Shown: positions 1-15,000, counted from the first letter of the stretch. The stretch: 64,000 bases of DNA from Antedon mediterranea (GCF_964355755.1 NC_092671.1:32941304-33005303); one strand, 5' to 3'. Numbers and translations are program-made. Notes: generated from the letters alone by a model not told the origin.

Positions 1-36
1 CTCCATCATGCATTCGAATACCATTAAAGTCACAGC
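1..36 (-). CDS. exon 19 (partial): VWC module 4, first half, cut by the window edge
   Basis: G|CDFNGIRMHDG follows the acceptor TTTTTTTAG and gives the VWC start C....G....G. The exon and the rest of the gene lie outside the window. Confidence 0.7.
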
Positions 37-3000
37 CTAAAAAAACATGAATATCATTTTAAGATTAAAAATGTAGAAGTAAACGAAAAGATACTTTGTT
101 TAATTCTATTCACACATGTCAATGGTGGGAATCCAAATTTAAATTTGCAGCACATTTTTAAAAAATGTTGGGGAGCAATGAAGTAGGTTACCTACCATCA
201 CAAATGGGGCAGCAACCACCTCTGGGAGTCTTTGGGCTTTCACAATCCACTGGAGGGCATGGCCGTGTAGTACACCTTACGTTCCCTTCCTAATAAATAA
301 AAGTAGAATGAAAATCATTAGACATGAGAATTATAGAGTAATATCTTGCATGGTTACTAAGGCTAAAGGCATGGTACCCCAATAATGATGCTAAAGATGA
401 TGGATTGGTTGTGAAAAAACATGTGATCAAAAAGAAAAACTGACAGACAGTGTATCTATCATGAAGGCTAAAACATGAATTTGAAATATGATACAAATGG
501 ATGAGGCTATCGGCACGGCCAATTTTTAAACTTTCCTATCTGTATGGTCAGCCATGCATCTAATTCTTTGTTTTCTATCGGCATGCTCATTCCTTTTGTG
601 CCCTATCAACACAGGAAACTAGGTACACAATCGACCATGGGAGTTTACATTAGATGTGCTGATAGTAAATAACAAATTATATACACGGTTATTTGACCAT
701 GCCGATAGTCACAAATAGTAATAAGATCATAGTAAAAATTAGTTTGCATATTATGGACATAGTTAAAGAGGGTGTAAATAATAATAATAAATAAATATGA
801 ATTACCTGACAAAGGCATGATTCACAACTATCTATATCTAGGACAACGTCTGCTCCATTCTTTATCAAGAAACCTTGGTACATACAGTCTAATAAATAAA
901 TGTTGATTATTATAATTTTATATTCATTAATGTCAACAACTGTATATAATCGAAGATTCATAAAACACTCAATTGTATTATAGAAACATGTATTATTAGT
1001 AGTCCAAGTCAATCCTATACCGCACTGGAGTTGAGCTTCAATAAAAACTCTCAAATGTAGTTGAAAAGTGTAACATCCGAGTCGACAGCGCCCATGAGCA
1101 ATGATCCATTCGTTGGAATGCCGCTATGCAAAAACTCATCCATTATCATTATATGTGAACAATTTGTCATTATCGTACAAGACATACCTTATAATAATGG
1201 TAGCCGACAGTAAATCGTAGTATGGTGGGTTTAGCTCTTCACTAACCTTTACAATATGAACAGCACTCATCTGGCCTCTTCCCAGGGTGAGAACAGCTAA
1301 AAACTGTTGGGCATGGCTCAGTTACACATGATACATTTTTCCTCTGTTGCAAAACATATTGAGTTATTAAGTATTTAAATTTCATAATACAGTAAACTTT
1401 CTCAATACCAGGCACAGTTCTGCTGGCCTAATATGTCTGGTATTACGAATGTGTTTTTAATGGTAAATAAGAATCTGGGACCTTTGCGACATGAAGACAA
1501 GTTTGGTTTTCAGATAATCCGTTAATTGAGAGATTCAAAAAATATTTACATCTCTTATATTATCTGATTAAATTTAACAAAAGGTATCTTAGTTCAAAGT
1601 AGATTAATATATCTAAAAAGGCAGCTAAAAATGTTGGATAGCTACATACAACAGCAGATACGGCAGTACCAGAGTAACATAACTCATATATTCATGCAAT
1701 AGTAGAAACAGTTCAACAACATATCATTATGTTTACTAAAAAGATTGGAAATTCAGTAAAAAACATGTAGTAGGTTTTTTACAGTCAGCTGTTCATAACC
1801 ACTAAACCATAATGTGGCTGGGTGGGGTTAAGCTTCATACCTATAAAGCATGACATATTTACCTGGCAAGTACATGTAGTGCAAGAATCAGCCTTCCAAG
1901 TTTCACCATGCCGATACTCTCTACCATCAAGAATACAGCGATCTTTAAAATAAAATAACATTTGTTAACTTGAGGCTAATAAGTACTTTGATAGATATAA
2001 AGCACATGTTACTATTACATTTTAAGTATTGCAGGACAGTGATTAAATGGTATGTTGCATGTATACAATGTACATATTTATTGTTTATTAAGGTTCACAT
2101 AGCAAACATAGTTTTTTCAACATTATAAAAATATTTACATTGTTGAAATAAAGTTTTCGGTACACCACATATATTTAGTTCTGAAAAGAAATTTCTCCAG
2201 GTTTCGATCAATATACTTTGATCACTATAACACAAATTCACTACCTTAGCTTCTAACTTAAGACTATAAGTATGATATAATTTATCTATCCTGTATTTGG
2301 CAAGTAAACTTGTTGTTAAGTTCTGTCTACACTATCAAATAAGTGTGATGCTCCCAAATATGGTAGTGATATGATGTCATCGTGTCCATATATGGGCACA
2401 TCACATCAAGTTTGATAGTGTAGACAGAGCTTTAGATGGGAATTTAAAATAAAAAATACCTTCAGGTAAAAACTGCCCTTCACAGTCAACTATCTGATCA
2501 TTATCAAACCACATAGCATTGCAGCCACCACAAACATCAACGACACAGACAGCAGCAGGATAAAGGTGGCATCCATTGGAGTTGACGTTGCATGGATTGA
2601 AAGAACAGGTAGCATAGCTATCCTCACAAACGCAGTTTGTGAGAAGAGTCTCTACCTCAAAACAAAAACTGAAAAAAAGAATTGTATTCTTAATTACTAC
2701 ATAAATTACTAGCTAAGATACCTGACCTAGAGAGGTTTTCTAATGTAGGATAAAGCCTTCCAAGTATGTTTCCAGTCATTTTGATACCCAATGTGTCTGT
2801 AATAGCAAAATGTTTATAACAAATGCACAAATGCAGCATACGTAGAGAACAGTGGAGATTTCAAAAACATTTTGGCTGCCATATTTGATCGAAGTATTTG
2901 AGTCTCTATGTCGTCCTTCAACCAAATAATACTTTGTTGTTTTTGTTTTTCTACATATATTTGCCGATTTTGGTCAAAATAAATGTTGAATTGTGCACAA

Positions 3001-6000
3001 TCTAAGATATATATATATATGTATATTGAAAATGGTGTCTATTTACCTGTTTTATGCCTGTTTTAAATGTTTTTATATTTGTAAGTATCATGTAATTCAG
3101 CCATTGGCTGCAATTTTGATATGCAATAAAATGAAATGAAATGAAATGAAATGAAAATGAAGTAGGTGTATAATTTCCAAATGTAGTTTAAAATCTTCCC
3201 AGTACACTTGCAGTCATTTTGATACCTTATGTGTATGAATACGTTCAATATCAAACGCACATACTCTCTCTCTCTCTTATATAAAATAGATGGTGTCAAA
3301 ATCGGTAATTTATGGAAAAATCTAATCCTATTGAACATTACCTTTTTTACAACCAAGATGAAAAACCCTCATAATAGTCGTAATGAGATTTAAGTACAAT
3401 ACATAACATTTGTGCACAATCTAAGATATATATATATATGTATATTGAAAATGGTGTCTATTTACCTGGAAGTGAAGACAGAGGCAGGAAACCTGGCTAT
3501 TGATCCCTGTACAACAGAAACTACTTTCTGTTGAGTTGTCCATGTCTGTTGAAACCAGATATCAGGCAACTGTGACAGAGGTGGGCACACACGTTCTATT
3601 GTCTCTAAAAACTGGAATGTCTGCGAAAACAAAATCTGATCAAGACGGTATGAGATCCACAAACTGTGTGGGCCATTAAATGAGTATGAGCAAAATTCTT
3701 GATTGTAGCCTTGCAAAGTGAAACCAAACTGGTCAAATCCGGCTTGATTCACTCCTAACCGGTTTAAGCAGTAGTCACTGAAGCCAGCATTTTTGTAAAA
3801 ATTGGTCATATCTGGTTCATTGTTTCTGTTGTAGCCATACTGGTTGTAGCCACGTCTGTCAAATCCTGATTGATCGTAGCCATATCGGTTGTATCCGTAG
3901 TTGTCATACCCATTGACATCATATCCATCGCGGTTAAATCCTTTGAAATAAACAGATTTGAACTTTAACAACAAATATCAAATTGTTTGCAAACACACTT
4001 TAAATGTATTTTAAAGCTTGGTTGTCACTAAGATGCAATGCAAGGACGTAAACGCAATGCAAATGAGTTGACCATAAACAAAGCAACAGTTTGGATAATC
4101 CTTTACTCACGATTGGTCAAATTACTTGCTTTGTGTTTATGTCCTTGCTGTGCATTCTAGTGAGAATCAAGTTTAAGAGAGAGATTTAGCTATTTAATAA
4201 TTGTTGTGTAAACAATTTTTTAACTAAATTATTATTATTATTACTATAATTATGTGGTTATAAGTGGTGAAATGTCCCCAAAAACTGAAAGCAATGGATG
4301 AAGATAGTTTTTGAAATTGTTCTTACCATTTCGCTCATATCCGTAGCGGTTAAAACCTCTACGGTCATAGCCAGTTCTATCATAGCCTTCAAAGTCATAC
4401 CCATCATAAATGTAGATATCACGACGATCTTGACGGCCATTTCGATCGTATCCATAAATATTAAAGCCAAATCTAGAAAAAAGTATTCGATTTTTAATAA
4501 AAAAATAATTGTCTAGGAGCGCCTTTGAACATGTGCTGTTAATATTGCTATAGGTTAACGTGCCACTGCATTAAACTGACGGCTACATGACCTACTGCAG
4601 TTTTCAAGATTGATTGCAAGTAATTCTTGTATGGAACTCAAAAACGGATCATAATTATATTTTACTACTATGGAATAGCTTTGGGTCAGGGAGTTGAGTA
4701 ATTGGTCAGATGTTTGCCTTACTCTGACGTAATTTTTGACTTTATACTTTACTTTATACATTACTTTACAATATGAAATACTATCGAATTATAAAAGAAA
4801 TTGTTTTTTTAATTGTCAAATGTTATATTTCAACTCTAAGCAGGCAATATCTGGCTCTATTAAGTGATTTATAATAAACTGTATTTACAACAAACACAAT
4901 TGAGTCAAGACTGGTACTAACCGGTTATATCCATCCCGATTGAATCCATTCCTGTCAAAACCTGCTGTATCAAAACCTTCAGAATTAAACAAAGGTTCTG
5001 TGATATTACATGGATCTCCAAATGTGGGCAGGGCATATGTCACACACAATCGACCTTCAAGGTCAAATGTATCTGTTGGTCGTAAGTTAAAAGGAACCAT
5101 CTTTACATTCCTGAGGAACTGTGGGTAGATTTCTACTCCATGCAGTTGCTGCCATCTCCAATAGAGCATATCAACGTACGATTGAAGAGCGAAGAACAGA
5201 GGATCGTATGGTGCCAACGCTGAGCTCATCTGTCCACCAGTAAAGGCAAAAACATACCCAGCGTACATTTGTATAGATTTAGTAAAAGAATCAAAATCAG
5301 AATTCACCAGAGCACGAGCAATGTCAACTTTGGTTGGGAGGCTAATATGTGACTGAAAGTTTCTGATGATGCATGGATCCCAAGCGCTAAAGTCACGGAA
5401 TGGATGGTCAGGAAGACAATCTCCTTGTCCATCACCGCCAAAATAGTTCGGCTGCCAAATGACGGCACGAGAGAAGTTCTGAACATCAGTGGTAAAATCA
5501 AAATATGGCAGGGCAACAGAGCAGTCAATTTCCTAAAACGAAAAACAGAATTGATTTTTAAAATATGCTTTTAAAAATACATTACACCATAAAACAATAT
5601 TCATAATTTTCACATATTAACAGAGGGAAACTATTAACTTTAAAAATCCACATTTTTTTTGGATAAATTTATGTAAATAAAAATGTCTGATAATATAATA
5701 TTATACCTGCAGCCGTCTTTCTACAGTGCGTAGGAACACACGATGCCACAGGAGGTAAAACTGTGTGGAGTGTGCATGCATGATATGGCGGCTGTAAAGA
5801 TCCCGGTACTGTTCCCATTCGTTACCAGGGCCTGAACTGCGCAAGACCTGCACAGCCTGTTGGAATCTTTCTATTTCAGCAGTTGTCATATCTCGTATTT
5901 CCTTTCGAACCACAAACTTTGTACATCTGAAAATTTGAGGTGGTAGATAGAATATATTATACATGTTGCATGTGATCTAATTTGTTATTAGTAATAGCTC

Positions 6001-9000
6001 TGGAATAGTTGTTTATTAGAGTGCAGATGTCTTTATTTAATGTAGGTGGTAAAATGAAAATGTGGAGTAATGTCTGTGAAACTAGGCCTGCATGTGTACT
6101 ATGTCCACTATGTTGTGTTGTGAGGATGTAGAATCTTTGGACATCTACAATTTTTAGCCACGCTACAATACCACTATATACATCAACTCTTCTTATTGTG
6201 TTTCAGCCACAGCTGCACACAATATGATATCCAGTTGCGGTGGTGTTCGCTACAAATAGGGAACTAACCTGCAGTTAATGACACCTTCAGTAAGGCACTG
6301 GCACTCCTCACATCCAGACCTAAAGCGCTGTCCAATCTCATAGCTACTGTTACCTAGGCTGCATTTCTTTGATAATTCACATATTCCACCGGAGCAGGAA
6401 TGACCAACATGGAACGCTATAACTTCAGACACACGTTCACGAGATGGATTAAATGTAGCTATGGCTTTACATTGTTCTAAAGTTGTTTCCTGAAGAAAAA
6501 AAGTATGCTTATTATTTTCATATACTTACTTGTTTACTTAAATATTGAGGATCTGCAAGAAAAACTTATAAGGCTCTCGGAAATACACAATTTGTATGTC
6601 CCTAATGTATAAGCTCTTAACCTCTATCTACACTATCAAACTTTATGTGACAAAAATGTGATGTGCCCAAATATCGTAGTGATATAACGTCATCGTGTCC
6701 ATATATGGCACATCACATTTTTTTTGTCACATAAAGATTGATAGTCTAGACAGAGCTTTATTCCGTTTTAGGTGATTTTTAATTAGTGTAATGTACACAA
6801 ATTAAAATACAGTAAGAATATAATTGTATTACTTGCTTGATTGAATCTGTTTGCAAGGGCGGATCCAGGATTGTTTAATGGGGAACCCTAACATATACTA
6901 TTAATAGGCTGTCATAAATAGTAGTTCATAATTTCATTTTAGCCATCAAAATGGAGAGCGCATTCCCTATCAGTAACTGGATCCGCCCCAGGTTTGGCAT
7001 TTTTTTTTATTACCTGACATTTGACACCTTCTTCAACAATATTGAAAGCACGGTAAGTGCTACCACCACGCCCTCTAGTGTAGAATCTTTGACAGCAAGC
7101 TCCGCGCATACATAGGTTCTCACATGCAGCCTTTGAATAAAAGTTGTTCTTGTGGTTACCATCACAGCCTACAACATAAAAGAAAAATAATTTTAAACGT
7201 AAAAAGGATAGCCTACTAAATCCGTAGACTTGCTTCTGGTGGGGTAATTCTGGTGGTGAATTGGGCAGTACACCGGGAGACAATCAATCCCCTACTCTTT
7301 TTCGAAGAGTATACTACATTCATCTCATTCAAAAGACGATGCACTATCTACATTTATTTCAACCCGTTGGAACACACCGAGAGCAGCGATGAGATTCCAA
7401 CAATGGACCAAAGGAAACCTATGGTCTGTCACAACACAGTGGCTACCACCAGTTTAGCCAACTGCATGATTCCATACTAGAAGTGTGTATGGTAGACATC
7501 GATTGACATTTGATTACACTGAATGTTGACTGGGCTTGTATATAGTGAAATTATTATTACATAAGGGGCGTTCAGATGACTCTGCTGATCACTTCCGGCA
7601 AATTTGCTCAGCCACTTCAGGCAAATGGTGTGATGTACATTGTGCAGACAAGAGATACCATTTTATCTTTCTTTTACACTATGAGTTATAATCATTTACT
7701 GTACTGTGTAAAATAAAAAAATAACTTTTTCTTAAACAGAGTTTTATGTTTACAATCACCATGTATCAAATTGGTCATTATTACCTGAAAATTCTTCACA
7801 CCTTTGTCCATACATGTTGTAATAAAATCTTGGAACAAAAACATCACACTGTCCAACTGTAGGGGCTGAGCTACAGAAACTGACCCTAAGCTCACAGTGA
7901 GCACCTGAACAATCTGGGGGACAAGTGCAAGTATAGTTTCGGTAGCCAGGGTAACCAGCGCATGTTCCTCCGTTAAGGCAAGGGTTAAGTGAGCAAGGGT
8001 CACGACATTCAAGCTTGTCAAACAGAACTGAGCAGGTTACAAGACCATTCTATTGAAATAGATAGAAATTAGTAAATCATGTGAAATAATCATGTGATTC
8101 TTCTTGTCTACTAAGTCAGTATACATTATATTTGAATAACTTACAATAAGAGTTAATAATATTATTCATTTATATGCATCAGTACATAATAACTGTTCTG
8201 TCTATATTATCAAACTAGTTTGACAAAAAAAGTGAGGTGGCCACATACAGTATGGTAGTGATATGGCATCATCAATCACATTTTTGTCACATAAAGTTTG
8301 ATAGTGCAGACAGAACTTTATAATTCTGAAAAATGTTTTTTTTTATTTCTATCTATTGTAATTTGCAAATGCCAAAAGCATAAATATCTAATCGATTTCA
8401 ATTGCTTAACAAACATTTTAGGATCAGAATCAAATTGGGTTTTTAAAACTGTTTGTAAGATTGGTTCCTTTTGTTAGTTCCATATTTATTGATTCTTGAA
8501 ACAGGGCTGCTTAGGTTCACTCTAACCCACAGAAAAAAAGTAATACTGTATGATCACACTACTAGGAGCGCGACTTCTTCAAAGTACTATTTTACTTCAT
8601 TTGTGTTGCTCAATGGCTACATTTACAGCATTGTATCAATGAAGTAATTATTACAATCAATATTTATACTCAATGTTACAATTAAATAGACATTTGACCA
8701 GTAGAAACAATCCTTGACCAATAGTAGCTTGACCTCTCACCTCACAGACACATGCCGTGCAAGGGTCCTGTTGCCAGACCTGTCCATTATGATATCTTTG
8801 TAGATTTACCACACACTCTTGTTCTCCGCATTCACACCGACTTGAAAACATAAGCTCCTGTTCACACTGAGTTATCTGTTAAGAAGAGAACAATATTAAT
8901 AACGCCCTTGTTATTGCTTCTATCATCAGCATAATAATCATATTCTTTATTGCAACTTGATTTGACAAATTTAAGTTTAGAAATACATCTTTAAAAATAT

Positions 9001-12000
9001 AAAAAGCTATCATTATAAAAACGGAATCACTGTAAACACAAAAACACCAAAAATATATTCTGTAGATAAATAGATATAAAAATATGGCTAGTAAATATTA
9101 AACAAAAAATAAAAACTCTCAACAAACACGGTATAAAAAAATACAACAATCAGAAAACAAGGTTGATTCTCCGAGCGACGCAACCAGGGTTTACATGATA
9201 AATTTTTGTTTTTCTCTCTTATTTGAGCATGATTATTATGGAACATACAAAATTATGCAGGTCATGAACTAGAGAATGAATAAGGAGCAAAGGAAGGGGA
9301 CATAAAGACTTTGATTGGCCAGTTTACTTGAAAGGATTCAGGAAAAATAATTAGAGATCAAGGAGGCATATTTTTTAACAGAGAAATTGCGGAAACATCA
9401 TCTAAAGTCGCCTAAAAAAAAGAGGTAAAAAAAGCGAGAAAAAGATACATTTCAATGTACCTGCTGGCTTAGTGTTGTTATTATCCCTGATAACTGGTCC
9501 ACGTGAGATATCATATCGTCCATTTGTTTTTGTTCTGCTGTCCTTGAATTATCTGCCAACAAAATAAATAAATAAATCGATATTATGATGACGTCTTATC
9601 TAGGCCGAATTGTCTCTTCATCAAACATGGCACATGGAAACAGTTGAAAGACAGCCTATAAGCCTAGAGGTACAGACACAGTAGCCCTAAATCATATTAT
9701 AAGTGGCTTACACTAGGGTGCCATTCAAAAACCAGTGTGAAATCTGATTTTACATGTTTAACAATCAACTTTCAGGTTCTGACATCCATGTAAACTGCCG
9801 CGGGCTACGGGAATTTATAGGCTAACAGTAACAGCCACATGTCTGTTAACTTTATGAAAATAAACCATTGAGCAGCTTGAATATTATTGTATTAATATTG
9901 GTCTGTTTTTTTCAATGCAAGAACAGCAACATAATCAAATTATTATAGACTGTAATTTTAATAGAAAATTACATTCTTATTTATACAGTAGAAATTGTTT
10001 GATTGGAATGCATTAATTAATTTTCTGTAGCAATAATTATTCAATATGTTAATATATATTTATTTTAACTGTGGAGGAGAGGGGGTTACCCTAATGCACT
10101 GGTCCATTTCAACCCCTCTGAATGTTGCTGTATTTGCAATATCTAGTACACTTAAACGGTTGTTGTATAAAGCATTTACATGAATAGCTTTTCTTTCTGT
10201 ATTTAAAATCAATTAAATAAAGCATTATTATTTAAAGTTTCAACATACTTACCACCACTAGTTCCAACTCCTGGAGAATCTTGTGATAATCTTTCAACTA
10301 TATTATTTAGAAATAAAACATTTAAAATGAAAACAGAAAAATACATTTGTTGGTGTTTCATAATGATTTTTAATGAGCAATTGGCATATTTAACTTTTAA
10401 AAGGAAGAGAGGAGGCGTAGAGCCAGCATGGATCTGCCTCTGCTGTATGATTTTCAAATAAGAACCATATCAACATTATTTTACTGCATTCACTGCAGTA
10501 ACTACATTTTCTATACTGTATATAACATAATTGGTTTTTTTTTAAATAGAAGTTTATAGTGTATACGATTATTACGTACAACAAATGCTTGCTAAATATT
10601 TGCATAATTACTGCAGTATCTGCAGTAGAATAACTTTTACATGATCCCTACACAACATTTACATATTAAAACAGCAACACAAACACTTTCAAGACAAGTA
10701 TTGTGTTAACAATTCAATAATCATTATCTGCATTTTTCAACACTACAAACATCGTAGGTTAATTCCAGTTGAAGAATAGATTATTTAAGCAGCACACGGA
10801 ATCATTCCTTTGGGAATCAAGCTATGGGAAACCGGATTACACTACTTTATAACTCATCAGATGAAGTGAGATATTTAGTGATTAAGGTGACTTTTAACAT
10901 TTTTCAAACCTATCTATTTATCTATCTCACCTTGGTTTCCATGACATTGCCACGGGGGACTGGATATGGATGTTGGATAGATGCGTAGTTCCTCCCACCA
11001 TCCCTATAAAAAAAGATAAAATTATGGTTAAGTGAAAATAATGAAATAGTCAAACTCTCTAACGCTCTGTCTACACATAAAACTTTATGTGACAAAAATT
11101 GTATACTCTATATAATTGGATACTGTAGGGTAGACAGAGCTTAAGAGAATGTTAGGCTATACATCTTTAAACGAAAGCACAATAGAGAATCTGGGAATTT
11201 AAATTCATTAAAAAAATCAGATCAGATTAAAAAAGCACACAGAAAAAAAAACATTATACAACATAAACACATTTGTGTTTCGTGGTCTTAATTTAATACC
11301 CAATAAACTGTAATTTAAAGCTAAACAAATAGTAAACAGGAAGTCTGTTGTCTGGATATCAACAGGATTCTGGTAAAATATTAACCATTTATTTTATGCG
11401 CTAAAACAACATACATTTTGTTTTAATTTTTTAATTGGAACTGAATAACTTTATTTTTTATTGATATTATTTTTCATGTTTTGACGGACAATGTCTTTAA
11501 AAAAACTATAATCGCAATAAGGTCATTTTTAGGGCTATGAATGTTGTCATTTTTTAGGGCTATGAATGTTGTCATTTTTTAGGGCTATGAATGTTGTCAT
11601 TTTTTAGGGCTATGAATGTTGTCATTTTTTAGGGCTATGAATGTTGTCATTTTTTAGGGCTATGAATGTTGTCATTTTTTAGGGCTATGAATGTTGTCAT
11701 TTTTTAGGGCTATGAAGGTTGTCATTTTTTAGGGCTATGAATGTTGTCATTTTTTAGGGCTATGAATGTTGTCATTTTTTAGGGCTATGAATGTTGTCAT
11801 TTTTTAGGGCTATGAATGTTGTCATTTTTTAGGGCTATGAATGTTGTCATTTTTTAGGGCTATGAATGTTGTCATTTTTTAGGGCTATGAATGTTGTCAT
11901 TTTTTAGGGCTATGAATGTTGTCATTTTTTAGGACTATGAATGTTGTCATTTTTTAGGGCTATGAATGTTGTCGTTTTTTAGGGCTATGAATGTTGTCAT

Positions 12001-15000
12001 TTTTTAGGGCTATGAATGTTGTCATTTTTTAGGGCTATGAATGTTGTCATTTTTTAGGGCTATGAATGTTGTCATTTTTTAGGGCTATGAATGTTGTCAT
12101 TTTTTAGGGCTATGAATGTTGTCATTTTTTAGGGCTATGAATGTTGTCATTTTTTAGGGCTATGAATGTTGTCATTTTTTAGGGCTATGAATGTTGTCAT
12201 TTTTTAGGGCTATGAATGTTGTCATTTTTTAGGGCTATGAATGTTGTCATTTTTTTAGGGCTATGAATGTTGTCATTTTTTAAAACAAACTGTAATTCTT
12301 ACAGATAAATATAGCGTTCAACAATGTATAACTTCCTATCACACAGTATATATTTCCTAAAATACCGAAACCACATAACAATCTCCCTAGTCATCCGATT
12401 CTAAATTAGCAATTACATCCAATTAATTCTTATCAAAGTGATTCTAAATCTAGAACAGACACAACAAAGCGATACTGTCAATTTTAACGGAAGTCGCCTA
12501 GATTGTAGGAGACATGGTGTACTATTGTTTTGATGGGTGGTTTTCAGTTCGAATCTTGATAGAACATGAATTTTGTAACAACTTTATAAGAATTATTTTC
12601 CTTTGCGAAGGAATTGCGTAACAGTATAATAAGTAATATGTATTTGCAATTAACCTTTGTTAACTTTGTGTTACACATTTACAGTTTAGGTATATCCTTA
12701 CATTGTGGCTTGAAGGAATTGCTTGTAAAACAACATTTGACAGTTTCCTACCTACATACAGGAAAGTATCATTTACAAAACTGTTTTATGGGTAATAATA
12801 TCTAACCCAGACACTAGTTAACCTAATAATTTGACAATAACAATATTGTCTCGTATTATCGTACATACAGTAACACTGTACATACAGTAAAGTGTTCAAA
12901 TGCATAACATAACAGTAAATAAGGCAGAGAAGTTGGTTATTTCTGATGAAAATTCATCAAACATCAGTGCAATTAATTCACTTTTTTACACTGTTGACGT
13001 GAACAAATTGATCCTAATTATCAGGTTTTTCCTCCAATCAAAAGGATAGAGAGCAGGCATTTAGTATTTCTGTTAGGCCTACTACTGTTGTATTAAATGC
13101 ATTGGGAAAAATGCAGGTCTACTATACAAAACTTTTTTTTAAATAACTGTTCGTTTCTTTGCAGAAAAGATGTTTCCAACATGCAGAAAAATTATTTCCA
13201 AAGCTAATAATGTTATAATCAAATTCATGTTTTAACCAAAGAAGTATTTTCATTTTGATCTTTTCATTCTGGTAAAAACAAAAATGGCAGGTATACTATT
13301 CACACTGTGCATAAATATAGGCCCTTTAAGAAAGAAGCCTACAGTCCAGTCAACAAAAGAGTGTAGGGGAAAATGCTAAACACTGCCTCTTGAGACCACA
13401 TTAATATCATTGTTTAGAGGACACCTTCTGTACTAAGTCATTCACAAACTCTCAGATTTCACTTCCAGTTTTTTTGTCAGGTTAACAAAAGTTCAATCTA
13501 TTACTTGTGTTTAGATTAAAGAGTACTTTATTTAGTGTAAGGAAGTGTTATTATTATCAACTACTTTGATTTAGGCATAAAAGTGCTTATATTTTTGGTG
13601 TATATACTATACATAAGAAGTAATTGTACAATAAACAACCTTCAGATCAGTGACTAAAAATAATAATATCCAATTTTGAATTCTTCTGCAAATAATTGCA
13701 TGTTATGTTAGGGAAAACTAATTTTCAACCTTTTGGGAAAAGTCTGATATGGTAATCTGCCATTAAATATTATATGTAGATAGTTTTCTTGATTCCCAAT
13801 TGTTGATGCCTGATATACAGTATATTCTTGATACCCAATTGATACACACATGATTGTTTGACTTAAACTCATTGGAAAAGGTCTTCACTTGGACACGTTG
13901 TGATCAGTTAAAATATGCACTCTTAAGTCCTCATCTTTACAGTAGTGCGACTTCGCTTTGGAAAAGCTATTTTATTTTACTCAATTGCATAAAATAACTG
14001 TTCCAAAGATTATAAAATCATCACATGCAAGCCTACAGTAGTAATACACCGTGGTACAGTATTTTATTTTGGTATGTTCATCTACAGTACTGTCCAATAA
14101 ATATAAAGATCATCACATGCAAGCCTACAGTAGTAACACATCGTGGTACAGTATTTTATTTTGGTATGTTCATCTACAGTACTGTCCAATAAATATAAAG
14201 AAAATGTACTGTACTCAACTTACTGTAGGTAGAGTAAAATTACAATTTCACTCTTCCCTGCTGTAAGTCTAACTGTATATTTATATCTCAAGATTTAATT
14301 GTTATGATCTACCACAATTCAGAACACATGGTTGACAAGTATTGGGATTGAAAGTGATTCCAAAATAGAATGCTACAGTAAGCCTTGTCACAACAATGTT
14401 GTTTGATTTGGATTCCTTTGGTGCTTTCAATTTTTTTAAGCACAGACTCATGTCTACAAGGTAATCTCAGTTTGTAATTAGAGAACTGTTGTTAAATATA
14501 TTATTGGTAATGTTTTGAATGTTGCTCTCTATGGGCCTGTTTCTGCTGCATAGCGCCGAATAAACTGTTTATTTCAAAATACTGTACAGTCAACTCTCCC
14601 AATACCGGACATCTCTGGGCTGGCCTAATGCCTGATTTTCTGGTATTCGGAATGTGTTTCTAATGGTAAAAATGAATTTGGGACCTTTTGGACCTCAAGA
14701 AAAGTCTGGTTTTGAGAGAGTTTTTGGTAAACTGTAGATTTAAAATATATCGACTGCATACTCTGATAAAATGTTGTTCCTAACTTACCGTTTAAATCAT
14801 TGGGTGGTCATTGACAGAAATCATTGATATTACCCAAAATGCAAGAAATCAAATGCAATGGGCTCTGGTGGTCAATTGAAATGTTAATTCAACTCAACTC
14901 CACCTCGTTGAACAGAATATGCATGGAAATAACTTGTAATGGCATTTAATACCAAATTGTTACTGTATTTTGTACAAATAATATTTTTAAAAAGTTTGTT

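Noticed and set aside
11521-12281. CRISPR-like array
   Set aside because: Pure head-to-tail 25-bp repeat with no unique spacers, in an animal intron.
14051-14266. 71-codon ORF containing a repeated peptide
   Set aside because: Translation of the 92-bp intronic tandem duplication only.
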